Assembly (NCBI RefSeq): GCF_001865245.1
Contig: NZ_MKXB01000194.1
Coordinates: 1-64,000 of the forward strand
DNA length: 64,000 nucleotides
Reading direction: 5' to 3'
Source of the DNA: Streptomyces sp. CC53
GTDB lineage: Bacteria > Actinomycetota > Actinomycetes > Streptomycetales > Streptomycetaceae
A program made the translations under genes and the position numbers. Below, in pieces: positions 53,976 through 62,207 of the stretch (position 1 is the stretch's first letter; each line of letters starts with the position of its first letter). The notes beneath the pieces were generated by a model that saw only the letters and a program-made list of their open reading frames with translations, did no database searches and had not been told where the DNA came from.

Positions 53976-54015
53976 GCGCCGCCGTCGTGTTTCACGTGAA
54001 ACACGACGGCGGCGC
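53976..54015. repeat. Perfect 40-bp palindrome centred on a parS site
   Basis: Bases 53976-53995 are the exact reverse complement of 53996-54015, with no spacer. The centre is parS site 6. The GC-rich outer arms (GCGCCGCCGTCGT) would form a terminator-like hairpin in RNA from either of the convergent genes cca and the MFS exporter. Confidence 0.92.
53989..54002. promoter_or_regulatory. parS: parS site 6, centre of a 40-bp palindrome
   Basis: An exact GTTTCACGTGAAAC (TGTTTCACGTGAAACA with flanks) between the convergent cca and MFS genes. Confidence 0.93.
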
Positions 54016-54028
54016 TGTACAGGGTGCC

Positions 54029-54042
54029 GTTTCACGTGAAAC
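54029..54042. promoter_or_regulatory. parS: parS site 7
   Basis: An exact GTTTCACGTGAAAC, 40 bases to the right of site 6 and 12 bases from the MFS stop. Confidence 0.93.
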
Positions 54043-54054
54043 ATCGGCCGGCCG

Positions 54055-55308
54055 TCAGGGGCGCCAGCGGAAGAGCGCGGCGGCGGAGAGGCTGTACAAC
54101 CCTGCGACGACGAGGACGAGGGCCGCGGACCTGCCGTCGGGCGGCAGCATCAGCGCCGCCATACCCGCCGCGGCGACGAAGGCGACGTTGAAGAGCATGT
54201 CGTACAGCGCGAAGACCCGCCCGCGATAGGCGTCGTCAACCGTGCGCTGCACCACCGTGTCCGTAGCGATCTTGGTGGACTGGGTGACCAGTCCGAGCAC
54301 ATAGGCGGCCATGAGGGTGGGCACCGGAGCGAAGGGCAGGCCGAGCGCCGGCTCCAGCACCGCGGCAGCCGCTGCGCACACGGCCATCCAGCCACCCGTG
54401 CCCAGCCTCCCCACGGCCCACGGGGTGATGGCAGCGGCCGTGAGGTACCCGGCGCCGGACACGGCGACGGCCACGCCGAGCAGCGCGAGCCCCTCGGACT
54501 CGGTGGAGGTCCAGGCGTACCGGGCGAGCATCAGCACGGTCACGGTGAGAGCGCCGTAGCAGAAGCGGGCGAGGGTCATCGCGACGAGCGCCCGGGCAGC
54601 GGACCGCCTCTCCCGCAGGTGGAGCAGCCCGCCCCACAGTCCGCGGGCCGTGGAGGCCAGCGCGGCGGAGATTCTCGGCAGTACCAGGTCCGGGTCCGGG
54701 CCCAGCAGCTCCCGGCCCATGCGCAGGGCGGCAAGCGCCGAGGACAGGTACAGCGCGGAGCCCAGCAGGATCACGGCGGCGTCGGACCCGGCGGCACCCA
54801 GGCGCACGAGGAGGGCCAGGCCGCCGCCCGCCGTGGCCGCGAGCGTCCCTGCTGTGGGGGACAGGGCGTTGGCCATGACGAGCCGGTCCGCGTCCACGAC
54901 CCGGGGCAGGGCGGCGGAGAGCCCGGCCAGGACGAACCGGTTGACGGCGGTGACGGCCAGGGCGGAGGCGTAGAAGAGCCAGTCGGGCGCCGGTGCCAGC
55001 ATCAGCAGCGCCGTGCCCGCGGCGAGCAGGGCACGCAGCAGATTGCCGTAGACGAGGACCTGCCGGCGCCTCCACCGGTCGAGCAGAACGCCCGCGAAGG
55101 GCCCCACGAGGGAGTAGGGCAGCAGCAGCACCGCCATCGCATAGGCGATGTCCGCGGGTGTGGCCTGGCGCTCCGGGGAGAAGACCACGTACGCGGCCAG
55201 GGCGATCTGGTACACGCCGTCGGCGCACTGCGAGAGCAGCCGTACGGCCAGCAGACGGCGGAAGCCGCTGAGGCGCAGCAGCACGCGCAGGTCACGTACG
55301 ACAGGCAT
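54055..55308 (-). CDS. MFS transporter, probable exporter
   Basis: A 417-residue major facilitator protein with about twelve transmembrane helices. The loop between helices 2 and 3 reads PFAGVLLDRWRRRQVLVYGN, the family motif A. Substrate unknown; similarity is to macrolide- and multidrug-type exporters in general. The ATG at 55308 (MPVVRDLRVLLRLSGFRRL) is preferred over an upstream start at 55353. Monocistronic, convergent with cca. Confidence 0.9.
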   Translation of the reverse strand: MPVVRDLRVLLRLSGFRRLLAVRLLSQCADGVYQIALAAYVVFSPERQATPADIAYAMAVLLLPYSLVGPFAGVLLDRWRRRQVLVYGNLLRALLAAGTALLMLAPAPDWLFYASALAVTAVNRFVLAGLSAALPRVVDADRLVMANALSPTAGTLAATAGGGLALLVRLGAAGSDAAVILLGSALYLSSALAALRMGRELLGPDPDLVLPRISAALASTARGLWGGLLHLRERRSAARALVAMTLARFCYGALTVTVLMLARYAWTSTESEGLALLGVAVAVSGAGYLTAAAITPWAVGRLGTGGWMAVCAAAAAVLEPALGLPFAPVPTLMAAYVLGLVTQSTKIATDTVVQRTVDDAYRGRVFALYDMLFNVAFVAAAGMAALMLPPDGRSAALVLVVAGLYSLSAAALFRWRP

Positions 55309-55460
55309 GGCAGCAAGGGTCACACAGGGCGAAGGCCCCCGGGCAGACGCCACGGGGGCCGACGGCGGCAGGAGGACCCCCTCGCGGAGGACTCCCAGGA
55401 GGGCGCCGGCGACGCATGCCGATGCGGTGCGTGCCGGTGCCGCTCACTGCTGCCTGCGCC

Positions 55461-56543
55461 TCAGCGCTCGACCTCGCCGCTGATGAACTTCTCGACGTTG
55501 GTACGGGCCTCGTCGTCGAAGTACTGGACCGGCGGGGACTTCATGAAGTACGAGGACGCGGAGAGGATCGGGCCACCGACGCCGCGGTCCTTGGCGATCT
55601 TTGCGGCGCGGAGCGCGTCGATGATGACACCCGCGGAGTTCGGGGAGTCCCACACCTCCAGCTTGTACTCCAGGTTCAGCGGCACGTCACCGAAGGCGCG
55701 GCCCTCGAGGCGCACGTAGGCCCACTTGCGGTCGTCCAGCCAGGCCACGTAGTCGGAGGGGCCGATGTGCACGTTGTGCTCGCCCATGTCCCGGTCGGGG
55801 ATCTGGGAGGTGACGGCCTGCGTCTTGGAGATCTTCTTGGACTCCAGGCGCTCACGCTCCAGCATGTTCTTGAAGTCCATGTTGCCGCCGACGTTCAGCT
55901 GCATCGTGCGGTCCAGGATGACGCCCCGGTCCTCGAACAGCTTGGCCATGACGCGGTGCGTGATGGTGGCGCCGACCTGGGACTTGATGTCGTCGCCGAC
56001 GATCGGGACACCGGCCTCGGTGAACTTGTCGGCCCACTCCTTGGTGCCCGCGATGAACACCGGGAGGGCGTTGACGAAGGCGACCTTGGCGTCGATGGCG
56101 CACTGCGCGTAGAACTTGGCAGCGTCCTCCGAGCCCACGGGCAGGTAGCAGACGAGCACGTCGACCTGCTTGTCCTTGAGGACCTGGACGACGTCCACGG
56201 GCTCCTCGGGGGACTCCTCGATGGTCTGGCGGTAGTACTTGCCGAGACCGTCCAGGGTGTGGCCGCGCTGCACGGTCACGCCGCTGTTCGGCACGTCGCA
56301 GATCTTGATGGTGTTGTTCTCGCTGGCGCCGATGGCGTCGGCGAGGTCCAGGCCCACCTTCTTCGCGTCCACGTCGAAGGCGGCGACGAACTCGATGTCA
56401 CGGACGTGGTAGTCGCCGAACTGGACGTGCATCAGTCCCGGCACCTTGCTCGCCGGGTCGGCGTCCTTGTAGTACTCGACGCCCTGCACCAGCGAGGCGG
56501 CGCAGTTGCCCACGCCGACGATGGCTACGCGAACCGAACCCAT
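55461..56543 (-). CDS. ino1: Inositol-3-phosphate synthase (myo-inositol-1-phosphate synthase)
   Basis: A 360-residue NAD-dependent enzyme making inositol 3-phosphate from glucose 6-phosphate, the first step to mycothiol and phosphatidylinositol. The NAD motif GVGNCAASLV is at the N-terminus; LPVGSEDAAKFYAQ and LNVGGNMDFKNM are typical of the actinobacterial short form. It starts 48 bases after the PadR gene on the same strand, so the regulator probably controls it. Confidence 0.96.
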   Translation of the reverse strand: MGSVRVAIVGVGNCAASLVQGVEYYKDADPASKVPGLMHVQFGDYHVRDIEFVAAFDVDAKKVGLDLADAIGASENNTIKICDVPNSGVTVQRGHTLDGLGKYYRQTIEESPEEPVDVVQVLKDKQVDVLVCYLPVGSEDAAKFYAQCAIDAKVAFVNALPVFIAGTKEWADKFTEAGVPIVGDDIKSQVGATITHRVMAKLFEDRGVILDRTMQLNVGGNMDFKNMLERERLESKKISKTQAVTSQIPDRDMGEHNVHIGPSDYVAWLDDRKWAYVRLEGRAFGDVPLNLEYKLEVWDSPNSAGVIIDALRAAKIAKDRGVGGPILSASSYFMKSPPVQYFDDEARTNVEKFISGEVER

Positions 56544-56591
56544 TCCGGTTGCTCCCTGTTTGATCTCGACAAGTCCCTGCGGCGCAGGGAT

Positions 56592-57314
56592 TCAGTTGGT
56601 GGTGTCGTCGGACGGATCCGGCCGGGTGCTGCCCCCGTGCCGGGGCAGGCCGCCCGTCTCTCCAGATGTGCCGTTCCGGCTCCCGGGCCCGTCGGAGTAC
56701 ACCGGTCCGGACTGCTCCGGGTCGGCATGCCCCGGGCCGGATCGTCGCTGATCCCGCCCGGCCCGCTCGCTCTCGATGAGCTCGTTGAGCCAGCGCACTT
56801 CACGCTCCACGGACTCCATGCCGTGGCGTTGGAGTTCGAGCGTGTAGTCGTCCAGCCGCTCGCGCGTGCGCGCGAGTGAGGCGCGCATCTTCTCAAGCCG
56901 TTCTTCGAGGCGGCTGCGGCGGCCTTCCAGCACGCGCATGCGCACCTCGCGCTCCGTCTGCCCGAAGAAGGCGAAGCGCGCCGCGAAGTGCTCGTCCTCC
57001 CAGGAGTCGGGACCGGAATGGGAGAGGAGCTCTTCGAAGCGTTCCTTCCCCTCGGCCGTCAGCCGGTAGACGATCTTGGCGCGGCGTCCGGAGAGGGAAG
57101 TGGTGAGGACGTCCTCCGGCTCGTCACCCGGCTCCTCGGCCAACCAGCCGTTGGCGACCAGCGTCTTGAGGCACGGGTAGAGCGTCCCGTAACTGAAGGC
57201 GCGGAAGATGCCCAGCGAGGTGTTGAGCCGCTTGCGCAGCTCGTACCCGTGCATGGGTGCCTCCCGGAGCAGGCCCAGGACGGCGAACTCGAGGATGCCG
57301 GAGCGCCTGCTCAT
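56592..57314 (-). CDS. PadR-family transcriptional regulator
   Basis: A 240-residue regulator. The N-terminal winged helix shows ILEFAVLGLLREAPMHGYEL and FSYGTLYPCLKTLVANGW; a C-terminal helical dimerisation part (EREVRMRVLEGRRSRLEERLEKM) and a disordered Gly/Ser/Pro-rich tail follow. The ATG at 57314 has GGAGGAAGGGA upstream; earlier in-frame starts lie in the operator. A perfect inverted repeat upstream is its likely binding site, so it is probably self-regulated and controls ino1. Confidence 0.94.
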   Translation of the reverse strand: MSRRSGILEFAVLGLLREAPMHGYELRKRLNTSLGIFRAFSYGTLYPCLKTLVANGWLAEEPGDEPEDVLTTSLSGRRAKIVYRLTAEGKERFEELLSHSGPDSWEDEHFAARFAFFGQTEREVRMRVLEGRRSRLEERLEKMRASLARTRERLDDYTLELQRHGMESVEREVRWLNELIESERAGRDQRRSGPGHADPEQSGPVYSDGPGSRNGTSGETGGLPRHGGSTRPDPSDDTTN

Positions 57315-57341
57315 CTGTCCCTTCCTCCTCCGTACCGCCTC

Positions 57342-57376
57342 GTTATACCGCTCTGATGTATCGGCTCGATACATCA
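57342..57376 (-). promoter_or_regulatory. PadR operator and promoter of the padR-ino1 unit
   Basis: A perfect inverted repeat, TGATGTATCG-GCT-CGATACATCA (57354-57376), matches the ATGTAT...ATACAT type bound by PadR proteins. On the minus strand a TATAAC -10 candidate lies at 57342-57347, so the operator covers the expected -35 zone. An outer CCGCTCT/AGAGCGG pair flanks it. Confidence 0.75.
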
Positions 57377-57517
57377 TGACGATAGAGCGGTGCCGGGGTG
57401 CCGACAAGTGGGGTGGTCGTGAACGGCGTCACATCCCCAATTCGCAGTAAAGGACTTGCCGGGTTTGGGGTGAAGTCGGAATCAAGGGGTGTTTTGGCCG
57501 TGCGTAGTCTTTGGCGC
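57377..57517. other. Promoter spacer between padR and the PBP gene
   Basis: The divergent spacer (57315-57672 in total) holds the PadR operator at its left. This part should contain the promoter of the PBP gene; TAGTCT at 57504-57509 is a possible -10 without a clear -35. Confidence 0.4.
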
Positions 57518-57676
57518 ATGCACACCACCGGGAACCACGGGACGACGGGGGACGTCATCGTCGTGGGTGCAGTGGCGGACGGGCCCGACGGGCGTGTCCG
57601 AGCCATTTCGGGGGGACCGGAACTCAGCTGCCGCTTCCAGGCGTACACGCCTGCCCGAGGAGTAGTCGTTCGATGA
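57518..57676 (+). CDS. Possible 52-aa leader protein coupled to the PBP gene
   Basis: A short frame starting MHTTGNHGTTGDVIVVGAVA and ending GVVVR. Its stop overlaps the PBP start codon (ATGA), and most codons end in G or C. It has no hydrophobic helix or known motif, and no good ribosome site is visible. It may be real and coupled, or chance. Confidence 0.4.
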   Translation: MHTTGNHGTTGDVIVVGAVADGPDGRVRAISGGPELSCRFQAYTPARGVVVR

Positions 57677-60471
57677 GCGAGCACCGTCGTAAACCGCCGC
57701 AGCCGCAGGGTGGCGGCCGTGCCGCGGCCCGGCGCGCTGCCCAGCAGCCCCCCGGCCGCCGGTCGGCCCGGGCGCAGGATGTCAGTACAGGGTCCCCTTC
57801 CGAGCCCTACGGCGAGCCGAGTACCTACGGCGGCCGCGCCGAGGCCCGTCGGGCCGCCCAGCGGGGCGGACGGCGACGCGCCGCGGACGGGGCCGGCGGT
57901 TCCGGAGGACACGGCGGCGGACGCCGGGGAGCCGCGGGCGGCCACGACGGGGGCGGCCGCGGCGGCAGGCCCCCCGGCAGGAAGCGGCTGATCGACTACC
58001 CGCGCCACGACCAGTACGGCTGGCGTCGCTGGGTGCCGTCCTGGAAGCTCGTGACCGGACTGCTCCTGGCCCTCACCGGCTCCCTCATGGGCGCCGCGAC
58101 CGTGGCGTACTCCATGGTGGTCGTGCCGAACCCGGACGAGGCGGCGACCGCGCAGAACAACGTCTACTACTGGTCGGACGGCACGCAGATGGCCGCGACC
58201 GGTGGTGAGGTGAACCGCCAGATCGTCGGCACGAGCAGCATCCCGCGCGACATGCGGTACGCGGTCATCTCGGCCGAGGACAAGACCTTCGAGAAGAACT
58301 CCGGCGTCGACCCCATGGGTATCGCCCGCGCCTTCTTCAACATGGCGCGCGGGCAGCAGACGCAGGGCGGCTCCACGGTCACCCAGCAGTACGTGAAGAA
58401 CAACCGGCTGAACGACCAGGCCCAGACGCTGGACCGGAAGTTCAAGGAGCTGTTCATCTCGATCAAGGTGAACAACCAGCTCACCAAGGACGAGATCATG
58501 GCCGGCTACCTGAACACCGCGTACTACGGGCGCGGTGCCTACGGGATCCAGGCCGCGGCGCGCACGTACTACGGCAAGGACGCCAGGGACCTCGACACCA
58601 GCGAGTGCGCGTTCCTGACCTCGCTGCTCAAGGGCTCCACGCTCTACGACCCGCACGGCGCCACCGAGCTCAACCCGGCCGCGACACCGGAGGCCAACCG
58701 GAAGCGGGTCACGGAGCGCTGGAAGTGGATCCTCGACGAGATGGTCGAGGACGGCCACCTCGACCCGGCCAAGCGCGCCGGGATCACCGACTTCCCGATG
58801 CCGGACCCGCCGAAGAAGAAGGCCCAGCTGAGCGGCCAGGTCGGCTACCTGGTGGACCTGGCCAAGGCGTACTTCGTCAACAACAACGACCAGGGCATTA
58901 CGGCGGACCACCTCTCCCAGGGCGGCTACGAGATCCACACGACCTTCGACAAGGACAAGGTCAAGGCGATGGAGGCCTCCGTCAAGGCGGTGTACGACAA
59001 GCACATCGACCCGGAGAAGCGGCCCAAGTACGACACCCACGTCCAGTTCGGCGGCGCCACCGTCGACGTGGAGACCGGCGCCATCCTCGCCATCTACGGC
59101 GGTACGGACGCCACCAAGCACTTCACCAACAACGCCGACACCACCGGTGCCCAGGTCGGTTCGACGTTCAAGCCGTTCGTGCTGGCCGCGGCCATGCGCG
59201 ACGGCGTCCGCGACCCGGGGAAGGGGCCGGACCAGGGGCCGGACACCCGCACGCCGATCGACCCGGACAAGGCGATCTACAACGGCGACAACAAGCTCAC
59301 GATCCGGAACTACGACCGCTCCATCTGGCACGACGAGGACGGCAGGGAGTGGCGCCAGGTCAACGACGGCGACGCCGACTACGGTGACATCGACCTCCGC
59401 GAGGCGATGGTGCACTCCGCCAACTCGCCTTTCGTGCAGCTCGGCATGGACGTCGGCATCCCGCAGGTCCGGCAGGCCGCCATCGACGCGGGCCTCCTGG
59501 AGAGCAGCCTCGCCAAGGGGAACGTGCCGTCGTTCTCCATCGGTACCTCCGAGCCCAGCGCCATCCGCATGGCCAGCGCGTACGGCACCTTCGCCGCGAA
59601 CGGCGAGCAGCGGGACCCGTACTCCGTCACCAAGGTGCTGAAGGAAGGGCGGGAGATCTACAAGCACGAGGACAAGATGAAGCAGGCCTTCCCCAAGGCC
59701 ATCACCAGCAACATCACCGATGTGCTCGTGGACGTCGTCAAGAAGGGCACGGGGACCAAGGCCGCGGTCCCGGGCCACCAGATCGCCGGCAAGACCGGCA
59801 CCACCGACGGCAACAAGTCGGCCTGGTTCGTGGGCTACACCCCGAAGTACGCGACGGCGATCGACATGTACCGGCTGGACGACGACGCCTCCAACAAGAA
59901 CCGCAAGTTCGAGGAGATGTTCCACACGGGCGGCGTGCCGAAGGTGCACGGCTCCGGCTTCCCGTCCCAGGTGTGGAAGTCGTACATGTCGAAGGTCCTG
60001 GAAGGCGAGACGCCGCTGAAGTTCCCGGCACCGGAGAAGCTCGACACCGACCCCGTGTACGGCGGCGGTGCGAAGAGCCCCGAGCCGACGCCCAGCGAGA
60101 CCCCGGAGGCGAGCCCGTCGCCGGAGCCGAGCATGGAGTCCCCGAGCCCCTCCAGCGACCCCAAGCCGAGCAAGGAGCCCAAGCCCGACAAGGACTGCGG
60201 CGTGTTCGACTGGGACTGCGAGACGGACGGCGGCGCCGACACAGGGGGCGGCCAGAACGGCGGCGGTACGACCACGACCGGCACCACCGACGGCGGGACG
60301 ACCACCGGCGGTACGACCACGACCGGCACCACCGACGGCGGGACGACCACCGGCGGCACCACGGACGGCGGGACGACCACCACGGACGGCGGCATGACCA
60401 CCGACGGCGGCAACAGCAACGGCAACGGCGGTGGGAACACCAACGGAGGCAACGGCGGCTGGTTCGGCTAG
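57673..60471 (+). CDS. Bifunctional class A penicillin-binding protein
   Basis: A 932-residue peptidoglycan synthase. The cytoplasmic head (about 115 residues) is rich in Arg, Gly and Ala. One transmembrane helix (about 132-155) follows, then a GT51 transglycosylase domain with AEDKTFEKNSGVD, QGGSTVTQQYVKN and GYLNTAYYGRGAYGIQAA. The transpeptidase domain has STFK, SAN and KTGTT. The tail is Pro/Glu/Ser then Thr/Gly-rich and includes perfect 45-bp repeats; it may span the wall. The ATG at 57673 is fixed by MSEHRRKPPQP. Confidence 0.96.
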   Translation: MSEHRRKPPQPQGGGRAAARRAAQQPPGRRSARAQDVSTGSPSEPYGEPSTYGGRAEARRAAQRGGRRRAADGAGGSGGHGGGRRGAAGGHDGGGRGGRPPGRKRLIDYPRHDQYGWRRWVPSWKLVTGLLLALTGSLMGAATVAYSMVVVPNPDEAATAQNNVYYWSDGTQMAATGGEVNRQIVGTSSIPRDMRYAVISAEDKTFEKNSGVDPMGIARAFFNMARGQQTQGGSTVTQQYVKNNRLNDQAQTLDRKFKELFISIKVNNQLTKDEIMAGYLNTAYYGRGAYGIQAAARTYYGKDARDLDTSECAFLTSLLKGSTLYDPHGATELNPAATPEANRKRVTERWKWILDEMVEDGHLDPAKRAGITDFPMPDPPKKKAQLSGQVGYLVDLAKAYFVNNNDQGITADHLSQGGYEIHTTFDKDKVKAMEASVKAVYDKHIDPEKRPKYDTHVQFGGATVDVETGAILAIYGGTDATKHFTNNADTTGAQVGSTFKPFVLAAAMRDGVRDPGKGPDQGPDTRTPIDPDKAIYNGDNKLTIRNYDRSIWHDEDGREWRQVNDGDADYGDIDLREAMVHSANSPFVQLGMDVGIPQVRQAAIDAGLLESSLAKGNVPSFSIGTSEPSAIRMASAYGTFAANGEQRDPYSVTKVLKEGREIYKHEDKMKQAFPKAITSNITDVLVDVVKKGTGTKAAVPGHQIAGKTGTTDGNKSAWFVGYTPKYATAIDMYRLDDDASNKNRKFEEMFHTGGVPKVHGSGFPSQVWKSYMSKVLEGETPLKFPAPEKLDTDPVYGGGAKSPEPTPSETPEASPSPEPSMESPSPSSDPKPSKEPKPDKDCGVFDWDCETDGGADTGGGQNGGGTTTTGTTDGGTTTGGTTTTGTTDGGTTTGGTTDGGTTTTDGGMTTDGGNSNGNGGGNTNGGNGGWFG
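60262..60351 (+). repeat. Two perfect 45-bp tandem repeats in the PBP tail
   Basis: Bases 60262-60306 and 60307-60351 are identical and encode a Gly/Thr/Asp unit of 15 residues (GGTTTTGTTDGGTTT). Shorter degenerate copies continue to about 60400. Confidence 0.88.
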
Positions 60472-60514
60472 CGGAGTCCGCTCCGTCCCGAGCGGCCGCG
60501 ACCGCTCCTGACCA

Positions 60515-60569
60515 CGAGGGCCGCCGCGACCGGCACGCGCAGAGCGTGTGCCCGGTGCGGCGGCCCTCG
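60515..60569 (+). terminator. Terminator after the PBP gene
   Basis: A 13-bp perfect outer stem (60515-60527 with 60557-60569) encloses a second imperfect pairing (ACCGG with CCGGT). It lies about 45 bases past the stop. Confidence 0.78.
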
Positions 60570-60604
60570 CCGCGTCCGCGGCGGGGTGCGGCAGGATAGC
60601 CCCC

Positions 60605-62110
60605 ATGCCGAGCCCACAGCACACGACTGCGCCACCGGACCGGTCCGTCGTGGCACCCACCCACCACGACGAGGTCGCGGCCGCCGGCAGCGAGCTGATC
60701 GGCGGTCCTGTCGGCCGCTGGGCGCGGCTCGGCGGCAGCCGCCTCTCCCCCGTGCACGTCGTGGCCCTGACCGCGATCGGGATGTTCGCCCTCGGCATGG
60801 TGCAGAAGCTGCCCTGCTACAACTGGGCGTGGTTCCGTGGAGCCGCCTCCCAGTACACCCACGCCTGCTACTCGGACATCCCCCACCTCTTCGTGGGCCG
60901 CGGCTTCGCGGACGGGCTGATCCCGTACTTCGACCGGTTTCCCGGCGACATGCAGTACCTGGAGTACCCGGTGCTGACCGGGCTCTTCATGCAGGTCGCG
61001 GCCTGGCTCACACCGGGCGGCGGCGATCTGCAGTACCGCGAGCAGATGTACTGGACGGCCAACGCCGGCATGCTGCTCGTCTGCACCGCCGTCATCGCGG
61101 TGTGCGTGGCCCGCACGCACCGCCGCCGCCCCTGGGACGCCCTGCTCGTCGCCCTGGCCCCGGCGTTCGCGCTGACCGCGACCATCAACTGGGACCTGCT
61201 GGCGCTCGCGCTGACCGCCGCCGCGATGCTCATGTGGAGCCGGGGCCGGGCGCTGGCCTTCGGTGTGCTCCTCGGCCTCGCGACGGCCGCGAAGCTGTAC
61301 CCGTTCCTGCTGCTCGGGCCGGTGCTGGTGCTGTGCTGGCGCGCCGGGAAGTGGCGGGAGCTGGCAGTGGCCGTGCTGGGCACCGCCGGGGCGTGGCTGG
61401 CCGTGAACCTGCCCGTGATGCTGCTCGCCCCGGAGGGCTGGAAGCGGTTCTACGTCTTCAGCCAGGAGCGCACCATCGACTTCGGTTCCGTGTGGCTGGT
61501 CCTCACTCAGCGCTTCGGCATGGACATCGACGTCGAGGCGGTCAACCTGTACGCGACCGTCCTCATGGTCCTGGCCTGCGCGGGCGTCGCCGCGCTCGCC
61601 CTCGCCGCGCCCCGGCGGCCGCGGTTCGCGCAGCTGGCGTTCCTCGTGGTGGCCGCCTTCATCCTGACGAACAAGGTGTATTCACCGCAGTACGTGCTGT
61701 GGCTCATCCCGCTGGCCGCGCTCGCCCGTCCCCGCTGGCGCGACTTCCTGATCTGGCAGGCCTGCGAGGTGTGCTACTTCCTCGGCATCTGGATGTACCT
61801 GGTGTACGTCACGACCGACCACAAGCAGGGGCTGCCCCCCGAGGGCTACCACCTGGCGATCGCCCTGCACCTCGCGGGGACGCTGTTCCTGTGCGCCGTC
61901 GTCGTCCGCGACATCCTGCGGCCCGACCGGGACCCGGTACGGCGGGACGGCTCGGACGACCCGTCCGGGGGCGTCCTGGACGGGTCGGAGGACATCTTCG
62001 TGGTGCGGCGCGCGCAGGCAGGGGACGGGCGGCAGGCACAGGTCACCGACAGCCGCCACGCGACCGGTGTGCCGGGAAGCCGGGGCACGGGCCCGCAGCA
62101 GTCCGTGTAG
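60605..62110 (+). CDS. GT87-type membrane glycosyltransferase
   Basis: A 501-residue polytopic protein with about 11 transmembrane helices, resembling the GT87/GT-C polyprenol-phosphate-mannose transferases of actinobacteria. A short disordered head and a charged cytoplasmic tail of about 60 residues flank it. YFDRFPGDMQYLEYPVLTGL is in the first outer loop, where GT-C enzymes carry acidic catalytic residues. The acceptor is unknown. The ATG at 60605 is preferred over an earlier frame start. Confidence 0.85.
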   Translation: MPSPQHTTAPPDRSVVAPTHHDEVAAAGSELIGGPVGRWARLGGSRLSPVHVVALTAIGMFALGMVQKLPCYNWAWFRGAASQYTHACYSDIPHLFVGRGFADGLIPYFDRFPGDMQYLEYPVLTGLFMQVAAWLTPGGGDLQYREQMYWTANAGMLLVCTAVIAVCVARTHRRRPWDALLVALAPAFALTATINWDLLALALTAAAMLMWSRGRALAFGVLLGLATAAKLYPFLLLGPVLVLCWRAGKWRELAVAVLGTAGAWLAVNLPVMLLAPEGWKRFYVFSQERTIDFGSVWLVLTQRFGMDIDVEAVNLYATVLMVLACAGVAALALAAPRRPRFAQLAFLVVAAFILTNKVYSPQYVLWLIPLAALARPRWRDFLIWQACEVCYFLGIWMYLVYVTTDHKQGLPPEGYHLAIALHLAGTLFLCAVVVRDILRPDRDPVRRDGSDDPSGGVLDGSEDIFVVRRAQAGDGRQAQVTDSRHATGVPGSRGTGPQQSV

Positions 62111-62147
62111 CGGCGCCCCGCCCCGCGGCGGCCGCGTGGCGGGGCGC
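62111..62147. terminator. Bidirectional hairpin between convergent genes
   Basis: GGCGCCCCGCC (62111-62121) pairs with GGCGGGGCGCC (62137-62147), an 11-bp perfect stem right after the glycosyltransferase stop; the alanine-racemase-like gene ends 61 bases away on the other strand. Confidence 0.68.
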
Positions 62148-62207
62148 CGGCCGTCCGCCGTGCGCCGCCCCGCCGGCCCCTCCGCTTAGCGCCGCCCCGC
62201 CGGTCCG

